Positions 52,953 through 61,703 of a stretch of 64,000 nt of DNA are shown piece by piece. Each line of letters begins with the position of its first letter. Within the stretch, counting starts at the first letter, position 1. The notes beneath the pieces were generated by a model. That model did no database searches and had not been told where the DNA came from. It saw nothing but the letters and a program-made list of their open reading frames with translations. The stretch lies in NCBI RefSeq assembly GCF_006385675.1, contig NZ_VFRR01000003.1, positions 117,658 through 181,657 of the forward strand, given 5' to 3'. Origin of the DNA: Maribrevibacterium harenarium. Its GTDB lineage: Bacteria; Pseudomonadota; Gammaproteobacteria; Pseudomonadales; Marinomonadaceae. The translations under genes and the position numbers were made by a program.

Positions 52953-53521
52953 TCGTTAGTTTCTCCGTAGATACTCAAGTTATCGTGCTTACCATCAGCT
53001 CCCGCTGAGGCTGAATCGCTTTGAGTCTGAAGTGGACGTAGCACTGGCGAAACCGTTCGAGGTGCTGACACCCCAATATCCCACCGGCGCGGTTCAATTT
53101 CGGTAAACACGTAGCTGGATAAATTCAGATCTCCACGGTCATCCTCCCAAGGCGCAATCCAAATTCGCATCACCCTTGAAGGAATGCGAATAGGTGCAGA
53201 TTGCTGCGTCTCAGGTAATGCTGGATGGCTCAGCAGTCCTGTCTCTAAATCAGATTGTGAATACCCAGAGTGAGAACCAATTCGAGTCGCCACAGCATCA
53301 ATCGTCTTGGGTGCTGCCCCATTACTGGTAAGATCATAGACTTCACGAGCGGATAAACAGCGCACACCGTCAGGCATACCTGGGCATCCATATTCACTAC
53401 TCCCAAGACCCAATGAACTACAGCCAGACAATAAGGTTGAGCCGACTGCCAATAAAAGTAATCCAGCTTTAGACCACTGTTTTGACTGGTGCTTTGGGTT
53501 GTTCTGCATTGATGTCGTCAT
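52949..53521 (-). CDS. traV: Outer-membrane lipoprotein TraV
   Basis: 190 residues from ATG 53521 (AGGAG upstream); the frame extends 26 codons further without support. Lipobox LLSGC gives lipidation at C34. The mature part has the TraV-type Cys pair YGCPGMPDGVRCLSAREVY. VirB7-like component of the outer-membrane core with TraK and TraB. Confidence 0.88.
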   Translation of the reverse strand: MTTSMQNNPKHQSKQWSKAGLLLLAVGSTLLSGCSSLGLGSSEYGCPGMPDGVRCLSAREVYDLTSNGAAPKTIDAVATRIGSHSGYSQSDLETGLLSHPALPETQQSAPIRIPSRVMRIWIAPWEDDRGDLNLSSYVFTEIEPRRWDIGVSAPRTVSPVLRPLQTQSDSASAGADGKHDNLSIYGETNE

Positions 53522-53595
53522 GGTTAACTCTCCTCTGGATACACATCTTATTGTCTGAAACGGACTTCGATCGGTTAGCAACATGCAGGATTTTT

Positions 53596-54885
53596 TCATC
53601 TTCTTGCACCTCCCCCTTGCGAAGTGGCCAACGACAACGAGGCACCACGAGTGACTATGACTTCAATTTTCCTTGCAGCGTCTACCTCTATGACTGGGAA
53701 CATATTTTCAGCCATGTCCAAATAGAACTTGGCCACTCGATCCAATGCTTTACCTGTGCCTTTAATCGCAGCGCCTTGTAATGCTTCTTGGCTCATGACT
53801 TTCTGGTACAGCTGAGTATCACCGGCATTACCCGTCTGAATCGTCGGCACAGGATTCACATCAAATGCGCCTGCCAAGCCCTGAAGGAATCCGGCCATCA
53901 TCGATCTGGCCACCAGCTGGCCTTGTTTCGACACTAATCGGCCACGAATACCGGCTTTGCCGTCTTCACCCACGGCATAAGAATCCAGCCGTGTTTCAAT
54001 GACGCCACCATCTTCTCTCACACATGAAATGGTCTCGCCTCGCAAATAAGCACGCTCAGAGCTCAAATCACCGTAACCTGCGGCGATCAAGAAACACTCT
54101 TTGATATCCGCTCTAAATCGGTTGGGTAAAATGGCTTCCTTTTGAATCCTCAGCAATGCAGGAAAAGGCTCGCGTCTTGCGGACTCGTGAGTAGGGGCAT
54201 CCAAACCCGTGATCAAAGTACCTGAGATGATGCTGCCCGCCGGTAGATACAAAGGCGGCGCTTCTTGCACAACAACGTCTGGTTTGACAACCACTTCAGG
54301 CTCAATCATACGAATCGTGATTGGCGGCAATGGAACATCCCGAGCTCGTGTGCCTTGGCCATTGGCTGGCTGCTGATAGAGCGGATCAGGCAGCGGCGCA
54401 TTGGCAAAATAGTCGTCTGGGTTAGACGGCAGTGGCTTTTCGTCTTTAGGCAATTCCATGGCAGATAAAGGCACTTCAAAACGGCTATTTGTGCCTTCAA
54501 CTGCTGCATCACCTCCAGCGCGAACATCATCAAGTTCCGCTCGAAGGCGAGCCAACTCCGCATTGACCTCACTTGGTATAGAAGGCGAACCTGGGCTTAG
54601 CCGTCCTGAATCGACGTCACGACGCAAGCGCTCAACTTCACGACGTAACTGTTCATTGCGCTCACTGAGTAGTTTTACGTTCGCAGCCAAACTATCGACC
54701 CCAACATCACGAGTATTGGTATCCGTAAGAATGTGCCGGATCGTTTCCTGCCGGTTCCGACTGCTTGAGCCATCGTCAGAATTAGGTGAAAACACCATCA
54801 CCATAAGGATGAGACCACCAGCAATACCAGCAACCGATAGACCCCGCTTCATGTTCGGGCTCATTTGTTCCCATTGTGCTTTCAT
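53596..54885 (-). CDS. traB: T4SS core protein TraB (VirB10-like)
   Basis: 429 residues: one N-terminal membrane helix (GLSVAGIAGGLILMVMVF), a coiled coil (LLSERNEQLRREVERLRRDV), a Pro-rich spacer, and a C-terminal VirB10-like beta domain with LPAGSIISGTLITGLDAPT. It spans the envelope and links inner and outer membrane complexes. 2 nt from traK. Confidence 0.93.
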   Translation of the reverse strand: MKAQWEQMSPNMKRGLSVAGIAGGLILMVMVFSPNSDDGSSSRNRQETIRHILTDTNTRDVGVDSLAANVKLLSERNEQLRREVERLRRDVDSGRLSPGSPSIPSEVNAELARLRAELDDVRAGGDAAVEGTNSRFEVPLSAMELPKDEKPLPSNPDDYFANAPLPDPLYQQPANGQGTRARDVPLPPITIRMIEPEVVVKPDVVVQEAPPLYLPAGSIISGTLITGLDAPTHESARREPFPALLRIQKEAILPNRFRADIKECFLIAAGYGDLSSERAYLRGETISCVREDGGVIETRLDSYAVGEDGKAGIRGRLVSKQGQLVARSMMAGFLQGLAGAFDVNPVPTIQTGNAGDTQLYQKVMSQEALQGAAIKGTGKALDRVAKFYLDMAENMFPVIEVDAARKIEVIVTRGASLSLATSQGGGARR

Positions 54886-54887
54886 CG

Positions 54888-55787
54888 TTATTCACCTCCC
54901 ACAAGAAGCGAAGGTCGCAGACTTTCCACCGCTTCTTCACGATGATTGCGAACAACCACATACAACTCAGTCTTTTCACCCGGCAACAAGATATTGCGAG
55001 GCCAGTAGGCGCTTGCCACTATATCTGGTGCATAACAGGCTATTTCTCTGGCTTCTATCGGCTCATCGGCAAAGCTTTCAACCAGTCCTACATAGACGGT
55101 GAAGTAATGTCCCGTCACAATTTGCCCCTGCTTAAAACCAAACTTTAAGCCCGGCTGAAAACATTTCGGGCTTTTGTCAGTTTGGCCAGCTAAACGGATG
55201 TCATAGCCTTGTGGTAACTCATTTAGTGCAAGGCGTCTGAGTAAATCACGTAAGCTATCGACGTATGGCTGAGCCGTTTCCCAAGTGGCGGCTTTTCGGT
55301 TCACGACGTCCTTAATAGGCCACTGCTGACCATTAATAGCTAAGGTGACTTCACGCGGTGGAATACGACGAGGTACTAAGGTGACAGATAATGCGGGAGC
55401 TTCCTGACCAGGCGGAGTGATGTAAAGTGAAACCGGTGATTCTTTGTCCGTGGCCACATATACAACATTCCCCTTGATTTGCGTCTGAGCATCACTGGTT
55501 GTTCTCACCTGAGGCGATTCAAACGGCGTCACAATCCGATTCAGATGACCAAGAGCTACAGGGATCAGTTCATTAACCCCCGGTGTCATCAGTAGCGTTG
55601 TTGGCACATCCGTTGAAACCGTATTGGTTTGAACCGGTGGATTTGCAGTAGCAGACTGCTTCATCACACTGGCTGGCACAATCGGCAATTCCACGTCTGC
55701 ATACGACGCTTGAGATAAAAGGACGCCACTCAAGCTCATTGCGATTAAGCTTGGTGTTATCCATCGACTAATTTTGGTTCGCATCAT
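54888..55787 (-). CDS. traK: T4SS core protein TraK (VirB9-like)
   Basis: 299 residues, signal peptide (MMRTKISRWITPSLIAMSLSGVLLSQASYA), then a beta-rich secretin-like domain with LLMTPGVNELIPVALGHLNRIVTPFE. Outer-membrane core ring with TraV and TraB. The start overlaps traE by 20 nt; GGAGGG precedes two adjacent ATGs (55787, 55784), either possible. Confidence 0.9.
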   Translation of the reverse strand: MMRTKISRWITPSLIAMSLSGVLLSQASYADVELPIVPASVMKQSATANPPVQTNTVSTDVPTTLLMTPGVNELIPVALGHLNRIVTPFESPQVRTTSDAQTQIKGNVVYVATDKESPVSLYITPPGQEAPALSVTLVPRRIPPREVTLAINGQQWPIKDVVNRKAATWETAQPYVDSLRDLLRRLALNELPQGYDIRLAGQTDKSPKCFQPGLKFGFKQGQIVTGHYFTVYVGLVESFADEPIEAREIACYAPDIVASAYWPRNILLPGEKTELYVVVRNHREEAVESLRPSLLVGGE

Positions 55788-56394
55788 TCACCCTCCGGTT
55801 TTGCTCTTGGGTCAACTTTTCACGAACTCGCTTCGTTCTAGCTGGCCCCTCATACGTATCCATCCAACTGAGCTTTGGACGGTATTGCTCAATATCGATG
55901 TCAAACTCATAGGTGCGAGTTTGGCGCTGTTCATCTCCAGATGGTCCAGAGACCAATGAATAACCGGTCACAAAGACATGGCCGGTTTCATACTCATACT
56001 CCACTTGTCTGGGTTGGAATTTGAGCGTGACTCGGTCTTCACGGATCTGTCTTGCCTGAATCTCCAGTGCATCGACCACTTGCTGGTACACCGCTGGAGA
56101 AAGTAGCGGCTCAATGGCAACCCGGATGAAAGACACATTACCCGGCGTCACGTTGCCCATAAGCTCAGCCAGGTAGAGTCCCCAGGATTCAAGGTAAGGT
56201 TGAGTGGCTTGGTTTCGTGACACTTCAGCCGTTTCAGACAAGGTTGGTGGTTGAATGGCTACCACGGTATTGCGAGAAAATGCCGCTACAGCAAGCAGCA
56301 AATTAGATAGCACCAGCACTGCAATCAGGAACCGCTGCCATCGGTTCTCTAATTGCGTGCCTTGCCATGATTTTAAAAACACGTCGAACTTCAC
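55768..56394 (-). CDS. traE: Pilus assembly protein TraE (VirB5/8-like)
   Basis: 208 residues with one N-terminal membrane helix (FLIAVLVLSNLLLAVAAF) and a periplasmic domain (SWGLYLAELMGNVTPGNVSFI, RQVEYEYETGHVFVTGY). Inner-membrane component of the F-type pilus assembly system. Overlaps traL by 4 nt (ATGA). Confidence 0.9.
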   Translation of the reverse strand: MKFDVFLKSWQGTQLENRWQRFLIAVLVLSNLLLAVAAFSRNTVVAIQPPTLSETAEVSRNQATQPYLESWGLYLAELMGNVTPGNVSFIRVAIEPLLSPAVYQQVVDALEIQARQIREDRVTLKFQPRQVEYEYETGHVFVTGYSLVSGPSGDEQRQTRTYEFDIDIEQYRPKLSWMDTYEGPARTKRVREKLTQEQNRRVNDANQN

Positions 56395-56672
56395 GGCAGA
56401 TAGCTCCTGATAAATGGGTTAGGGATCGTCTTGGCTTTGGTTGGCAACAGTCCGGCCCAGTAGATGGCGTGAAGAATAAAACCATCCGGGCGACCATCAC
56501 GAAAACGCCGATAGAGCTTGGTTGTCACCAACCCCAACAGGCATAAAACCAAGGCATTACCGGTAAAAATGCCGATCACTAGCCCAAACAGAATGGGAGC
56601 CATCTCATCGGCACTCCAAAGCAGGAAGTGCGGCGGGTCATCGATATAGGATGGAATATTTACAGGTTCCAT
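56391..56672 (-). CDS. traL: Pilus assembly protein TraL
   Basis: 93 residues from ATG 56672 (GAGGAG 5 nt upstream). The family pattern PSYIDDPPHFLLWSADEM is followed by a hydrophobic helix pair (FGLVIGIFTGNALVLCLLGLV). Inner-membrane protein, first gene of the traLEKBVA operon and border of HS1. Its ribosome site is paired in a leader hairpin. Confidence 0.88.
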   Translation of the reverse strand: MEPVNIPSYIDDPPHFLLWSADEMAPILFGLVIGIFTGNALVLCLLGLVTTKLYRRFRDGRPDGFILHAIYWAGLLPTKAKTIPNPFIRSYLP

Positions 56673-56674
56673 AG

Positions 56675-56724
56675 TCACTCCTCGTTGTTTGAATTGAGAA
56701 GTGAAGGATGCCTCGGGATTGGCA
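56675..56724 (-). promoter_or_regulatory. traL two-hairpin leader
   Basis: SD hairpin TCACTTCTC/GAGGAGTGA (56696-56704 with 56675-56683, one G-U) hides the GAGGAG ribosome site. Upstream hairpin TGCC/GGCA (56709-56724). Confidence 0.6.
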
Positions 56725-56905
56725 GGTTCAGTGGTCAGCTAGATACAGAATTCTTGAAGGTTTTGAGGTGGCTTAGTGATTCTGCTATTACAATCATATT
56801 GATATCGCAACCTTGAGGGTTACAATTAATTCACGATAATTGGCACGTTACATTCAGATTTAACAGACGTGATGCAGAAATTACTAACTACGAGGATTAT
56901 CACTA

Positions 56906-57124
56906 ATGACTATGCATAACCCAGCTCACCCTGGTGAGATATTAAAAGAGTTGGTCATCGAGCCGTTGGAGTTGACGATTACCGATGTTGCAGAGCACTT
57001 AAATGTAAGCCGTAAAACCCTATCCAAGGTATTGAACGGACGAGGTGCAATAACTCCGGAAATGGCCGTCCGCTTGGAACTGGCTTTTGCTAAGCCCTCT
57101 GCTGACCACTGGTTACGCCTGTAA
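56906..57124 (+). CDS. HigA-type antitoxin-like HTH protein (short, no toxin partner seen)
   Basis: 72 residues, XRE HTH of the HigA/VapI group ([50 protein letters not shown]). It ends at WLRL, where typical HigA continues with LQAQYDLW and more, so it is C-terminally shortened. No HigB-like toxin lies in the short space upstream. Probably an orphan regulator or remnant at HS1. Start ATG 56906 with CGAGGA about 10 nt upstream. Confidence 0.7.
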   Translation: MTMHNPAHPGEILKELVIEPLELTITDVAEHLNVSRKTLSKVLNGRGAITPEMAVRLELAFAKPSADHWLRL

Positions 57125-57207
57125 AATGCTTATGTTTTATCAGCTCTCAGAAATAAAAAGACAATGCTGAAAGTCCAATCTTATGAACTCGCGTAGGGTT
57201 AAAATTG

Positions 57208-57342
57208 ATGTCTCTAAAAACATTGAAAGAAAAAGCACTTAAAAATCCTAGTGTTGTACGGGAATATCATAAACTAAGTCGCGAATTTGCTTTAATCGAA
57301 CGGAAACTTAAACGTAAAATCGCTCGAACACGCAACCCTTAA
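57208..57342 (+). CDS. 44-residue protein resembling the N-terminus of an XRE antitoxin
   Basis: ATG 57208 to TAA 57340-57342. The sequence MSLKTLKEKALKNPSVVREYHKL and EFALIERKLKRKIA resembles the first 40 residues of HTH antitoxins paired with RelE/HigB toxins, but stops before any HTH. Either a decayed antitoxin or a small functional protein. No toxin gene is adjacent. Strongly basic C-terminus. Confidence 0.45.
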   Translation: MSLKTLKEKALKNPSVVREYHKLSREFALIERKLKRKIARTRNP

Positions 57343-57397
57343 GCTAGTTGAAAATTGTCACTAGTTCTATTGGCGTATTCTCTCAATGCTCGTGTTT

Positions 57398-58504
57398 TTA
57401 ACTCAAGCGCGCGAGCCTATAACGAGTACTCCTCCCCCCGGCTTCACTTTTTACCAAGCAACCAATCTCGACCAACGCCGCTAGATGACGAGAAGCGGTT
57501 GGCTTACTCACTTTCGCCACTTTATGATATTGCGACGTATTAATGCCTTGGTCAAAATCTCCATCAAGCATTCGATTGAGCACTTTAACTTGTTCCGAGG
57601 ACAGTCGCGTTTGATCGACATTTCGCCAGAAGTTTGTTTTAAAAACCGTTTGGTCGATTTCTTCAAGCACATTGGTAAATGTTTCACCTAAGGTGTTTAA
57701 AAACCACATAAGCCAAGCGGTAATATCAAGTTCACCTTTCTGGGATTGCTCTAATATTTCGTAGTAGCTTTTACGGTTGGCTAAAATCGCCACTGACATT
57801 GCATAGAAACGGACTGATTGACGCTCAGCTTGCGCCAGTGCCAAATCAGTAAGTAAGCGGGTGATCCTGCCATTGCCGTCATCCAAAGGATGGAGCGTCA
57901 CAAACCAAAGATGTGTTATCGCAGCTCTAAGCAATGGGTCTAGAGCGGGGTCCTTACGAGAGTCATTAAACCAGCGGATAAACATGTCCAGTTCAGACTC
58001 AAGCACATCTCGGCTTGGCGCTTCAAAATGCACCGTGGGTTTATCTATTCTGCCCGATACAACCTGCATAGGCTCATCCCCACGTAACTGCCCTCCTATA
58101 ACAGGATTAAACATGGTATAACCGTCAGGAAACAGTCGTTTATGCCACTGTAATATTCTTTCAAGTGAGAGAGGCGAGACTAAATTCTCCACCGCATCTA
58201 ACATTATTTCTGCTAAGCCATCAGTGCGTTCAGTGGTTGGAAATGGTTTTTCTTCAGAAAGACCGAGCTTATTAGCCAAGGACGAGCGAACAGAAAAAGC
58301 ATTGAGCTTCTCACCTTCAATGGCACTCGAATGAATAATGTTCGCCAATAGCGTGTCTAACATACTTTGCTTTTGGTCTTTAGGTTGGCTCGACATCTTG
58401 CCCAACAACATTCCTTGGTGAAAGCGAATGTCGCGTAACTTGGGTTCAATGACTTTTTCATCCCAGATAAAGTTCGGCCAGTCAGCTTGTTGCCAGATCC
58501 ACAT
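57398..58504 (-). CDS. Fic-family AMP-transferase with N-terminal inhibitory helix
   Basis: 368 residues. The Fic active site HPLDDGNGRITR spans 205-216 with catalytic H205. The inhibitory motif SSAIEG (S59...E63-G64) lies in the N-terminal domain, making it a self-restrained class II Fic. The N-terminal part resembles DUF4172; a C-terminal winged helix (YHKVAKVSKPTASRHLAALVEIGCLV) suggests DNA binding and autoregulation. It would modify target proteins with AMP. HS1 cargo; intact. Confidence 0.88.
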   Translation of the reverse strand: MWIWQQADWPNFIWDEKVIEPKLRDIRFHQGMLLGKMSSQPKDQKQSMLDTLLANIIHSSAIEGEKLNAFSVRSSLANKLGLSEEKPFPTTERTDGLAEIMLDAVENLVSPLSLERILQWHKRLFPDGYTMFNPVIGGQLRGDEPMQVVSGRIDKPTVHFEAPSRDVLESELDMFIRWFNDSRKDPALDPLLRAAITHLWFVTLHPLDDGNGRITRLLTDLALAQAERQSVRFYAMSVAILANRKSYYEILEQSQKGELDITAWLMWFLNTLGETFTNVLEEIDQTVFKTNFWRNVDQTRLSSEQVKVLNRMLDGDFDQGINTSQYHKVAKVSKPTASRHLAALVEIGCLVKSEAGGRSTRYRLARLS

Positions 58505-58642
58505 CTTGTCGCCTTTTTGATTTAAATAACAGCCTATTCAAATCATAACATGATTGGAATAAAACTCATAATCGAATCAAATAATGATATGAATAAGTCA
58601 GATATTCATATCATCCTGTCTTAGTAACTATCAATTTAGATC

Positions 58643-59278
58643 TCATATTTTCTTCTGCAAGTGGCTTAACGCCAACCCTGCCATCAATGCCAAGCCGATG
58701 ATCAGCGACGGTAGCACCACCGGTGGAATAGCCAGCGGTGCAAACAATCCCATAAACAGCAAAATGACACCTGAGCCCAGGATAATCATGCTGTAGCGGT
58801 GAATGATAGGGCTCGAAAAATCAAAGGTTGTTTTCTTAATCTTCCAGGTCATCAAACCGTCCCACAGCGCCGGTAACATGAGAATAAGTGCAAAGGGCAA
58901 CCAGACCATCAGCAAAGCAAATCGAGTGAACACTTGGTACAACACATCAAAAAATGCCTGAATACGGTCTTCTATCCAGACAAACCAAAAGCCTCCCATG
59001 TTCTCCATCCCTTTAGAGCGAAGTCGTTGCTCTTGCGTGGGGATTAGAAAATCTCGCACAGATTGCTCCATCTGCGTATCCACAATCCATGACTGATACC
59101 AGCCATGGCTAGTTTGACCAATCCAATAGCTTGTTTGTGCGCCCAATTGATTTTGGATCATCTGCTTCTCTTTACTAATAACCCGGCCAGTCCAATCACC
59201 GGGCACTAACACGCCAATGGCAATAATCTCCAGCATCAGTGCCAGACACAGCAGCCAAACCGACTTATGCTTGCTCAT
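58643..59278 (-). CDS. DUF4400-type ICE membrane protein (s043 position)
   Basis: 211 residues from ATG 59278 (AAGAGG 9 nt upstream; the ATG at 59287 sits directly on the ribosome site). Three or four membrane helices (SVWLLCLALMLEIIAIGVLV, FALLMVWLPFALILMLPALW, MIILGSGVILLFMGLFA, LPSLIIGLALMAGLAL) flank a soluble part with HGWYQSWIVDTQMEQSVRDFL. Accessory transfer protein of unknown role, border of HS1. Confidence 0.7.
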   Translation of the reverse strand: MSKHKSVWLLCLALMLEIIAIGVLVPGDWTGRVISKEKQMIQNQLGAQTSYWIGQTSHGWYQSWIVDTQMEQSVRDFLIPTQEQRLRSKGMENMGGFWFVWIEDRIQAFFDVLYQVFTRFALLMVWLPFALILMLPALWDGLMTWKIKKTTFDFSSPIIHRYSMIILGSGVILLFMGLFAPLAIPPVVLPSLIIGLALMAGLALSHLQKKI

Positions 59279-59825
59279 GCCAAACATCCTCTTCTACTCG
59301 CGCCAGCATGGCTGCAACGGTTGGCGTCATAATCCGGGCTTTAATCACTTGTTGAAGCCGCTTTGTCGTCGTATGACCACTTTCATAACGCACATCGATG
59401 CGTCCTTCAGCTAAATACGCCATCCGATTTGGACGATTACGCATCCAGGTGTGGAAATAGACACCATCCACAGCGGCCCACTCGAAATGGTCAGGATCAC
59501 GCAGGCGAATCCCTGTTAAAGCACTGGCGGCAGTCCAGGTCAGTGCCTCAATGAAATGCCCCAGTCGTACACTGTCATCATCACAACTGACTTCTTCATA
59601 ACTGCCCAAGCCATTACACAGACACAAATCAAAGATGGAATGGCCATCTAACGTGAGCGCATCTGTTAAATAGTCCGCCAAACAGTGCACTGAAGCCAAC
59701 GCATGAGGCCAGTCGGTTTCAAGCAGTCTTAATGCTTCCTTGAACTGAGGGTTATGTTGCTGCCAGTGAGCGAGCATTTCTTTACTGGTAAGTGTTGTCA
59801 TTTTCAGACAGACAGAATGATGCAT
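59265..59825 (-). CDS. TraJ-like conjugative transfer protein
   Basis: 186 residues, soluble, no signal. Tail region AYLAEGRIDVRYESGHTTTKRLQQVIKARI is distinctive but I cannot assign a fold. It lies between traD and the DUF4400 gene, the position called traJ in SXT/R391 maps, and is needed or accessory for transfer there. AAGGAG 5 nt before ATG 59825 supports the start; 9 nt from the traD stop. Confidence 0.55.
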   Translation of the reverse strand: MHHSVCLKMTTLTSKEMLAHWQQHNPQFKEALRLLETDWPHALASVHCLADYLTDALTLDGHSIFDLCLCNGLGSYEEVSCDDDSVRLGHFIEALTWTAASALTGIRLRDPDHFEWAAVDGVYFHTWMRNRPNRMAYLAEGRIDVRYESGHTTTKRLQQVIKARIMTPTVAAMLARVEEDVWHEQA

Positions 59826-59834
59826 ACAGACTCC

Positions 59835-61655
59835 TTATGCTGCCTGTGTAGAGCTGGTTAAAATAGGAATGCGACCTTTGATCACGCGGCCACCTGAAAG
59901 CTTGGCGATGTACTCCAGGTTGGGGAGCTGGCCTAATAACTGCGGTGGAAACATATCGCCTTCTTCCTCCATCAAGCGCTCGCCATGATTGCCGGTAAAT
60001 AACGCGGGGCTGTCCGAGTTGGACGACATACCTTGAGTTTGCATGATGTACTGCAACCGAGTCTTAGGCAGATTGTCAGTAATGTACTGCTGCGTTTCGG
60101 TATCCATCACCCGAAGAGCTATCAGGTTGTTGATGTTACCTAACACCTGGCGTGCCTTAGCTTCGCTGCCTGTACGAGCTGCAAAGTCAGCAAAGGCCTG
60201 AGTAGCAATCACACAACGCATTTTTGCGCCACGGCCTTTGTTGAGCAGTTGAATGAAGGGATCGTTGACGACTTCAGCCGCCTCATCGATGAAGATATTT
60301 ACGGGACGATTTTCAACACCATAGTTATAGCGGTCACCGGCCACGGCGGTGAGATCGGATAAAAGCAACGAACCAATGGCGCTGCCAACCATGGCGTCGG
60401 TCAATGAATCCAACCCGATATAGGCCACTTGGGCATTGTTGATAATACGGCCAGAATCCGTAATTAACCGGCTGTCATCCACATCGTTTGCAATAGGTGA
60501 TAGCAATGGACCTAGTTCACTTGAGGTGAGCATATTGAGCACCGGCATCAATGAAGCCACCATCTTGGAATAGTGGGTTCTGTCATGCTCAAACATACTC
60601 AATAGCCCTTCCAAATCGGTATTGGCGGCAACGGGCTGAATGCGTTCGTAATAAAAAAGCAGCATCGCCATGGCTTGTTTAGCCAAGGTATTGGCCTTTT
60701 CAGTAAAGCGTTTAACCTCCACACTAAAGTTCGGATACACCTGCTCCCCCCAGGCTGTGACGGCTTTTACTACCAAGCCTTCTGGGCCACCTTCCAAGAA
60801 TCGTCTCAGTGTTTTCAGATCAGGACGCTGTGACGTAAGCAACAGACCTTGCACTATGTTATTCAGTGCCATTTGGCCAAAAGCTTTAAATGGATCAGCA
60901 CCGGTTTCAGATGGGATTAATGCCGCAATTCGGCTGGCAATTTCGGTGCCCCGGTTAAAGTTTCTAAGAGGATTAAGACGTACTGAATGCTCTGGAAAAC
61001 CCGGATGAAAATACACAAAGCGCTCAGGACTACCGGCGGCAATACAGGCTCGCTGTGCATTATCCTTAAGTTCCTTGTCTCCCTTAGGGTCAATAATAAT
61101 CACGGCTTCATTACGCAAAATGGCCTGAGTGATCATCGCATCAAAGCAACGGGTTTTTCCGGCACCGGTTGTGCCGACAATTAAGGTATGCCCCTCGGTG
61201 TGACCAACTGGCTGGTACACATCTTCTTCTTTGGGCTCAACACCATGAATCCAGGTCGAACCCATTTGTTTGCCGTGACCTTGGTTAAGCAAGGTTTGCT
61301 TATCCCGCTTTAAGATTTCATAAGCGCGTTGGGCATGACGTTGATCCCACTCAAAGCCATACCCTAACCACAATTCATCAGGATGTTTTGCCATCACTTT
61401 TTGTAAATGCGACAGCTCCATAAAAGCCAAAGGTTTGCCTTTTAGCCCCTTCTGCAACTTATAAAGACGGTAAGCCTCAGGCAGGCGATACAACGCCATG
61501 CCCGAGGAAATGCCTGTCATCCACCAAAATGGCTCAGGTGGTAGCTCAGTCAGCATTTCTGCGGCAATTGCCCCAGTTGCCCCAACCAGCCAACCTGCTG
61601 TTGCCATGGCTTCATAGTTCGTGCGCCAGGGCATCTCGTATGCGTTTTCTTTCAT
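59835..61655 (-). CDS. traD: Type IV coupling protein TraD
   Basis: 606-residue VirD4-like ATPase that brings the relaxosome to the T4SS. N-terminal membrane segments (about 20-55), Walker A GTTGAGKTR at 161-169, Walker B VNIFIDEAAEVV, and RGAKMRCVIATQAFADF. GGAG lies 8 nt upstream of the start. Second gene of the traI-traD operon. Confidence 0.94.
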   Translation of the reverse strand: MKENAYEMPWRTNYEAMATAGWLVGATGAIAAEMLTELPPEPFWWMTGISSGMALYRLPEAYRLYKLQKGLKGKPLAFMELSHLQKVMAKHPDELWLGYGFEWDQRHAQRAYEILKRDKQTLLNQGHGKQMGSTWIHGVEPKEEDVYQPVGHTEGHTLIVGTTGAGKTRCFDAMITQAILRNEAVIIIDPKGDKELKDNAQRACIAAGSPERFVYFHPGFPEHSVRLNPLRNFNRGTEIASRIAALIPSETGADPFKAFGQMALNNIVQGLLLTSQRPDLKTLRRFLEGGPEGLVVKAVTAWGEQVYPNFSVEVKRFTEKANTLAKQAMAMLLFYYERIQPVAANTDLEGLLSMFEHDRTHYSKMVASLMPVLNMLTSSELGPLLSPIANDVDDSRLITDSGRIINNAQVAYIGLDSLTDAMVGSAIGSLLLSDLTAVAGDRYNYGVENRPVNIFIDEAAEVVNDPFIQLLNKGRGAKMRCVIATQAFADFAARTGSEAKARQVLGNINNLIALRVMDTETQQYITDNLPKTRLQYIMQTQGMSSNSDSPALFTGNHGERLMEEEGDMFPPQLLGQLPNLEYIAKLSGGRVIKGRIPILTSSTQAA

Positions 61656-61703
61656 TCATGCTCCGCAAAATAACCGTTTACAATCCGCTTAACTTCAAAT
61701 GGA

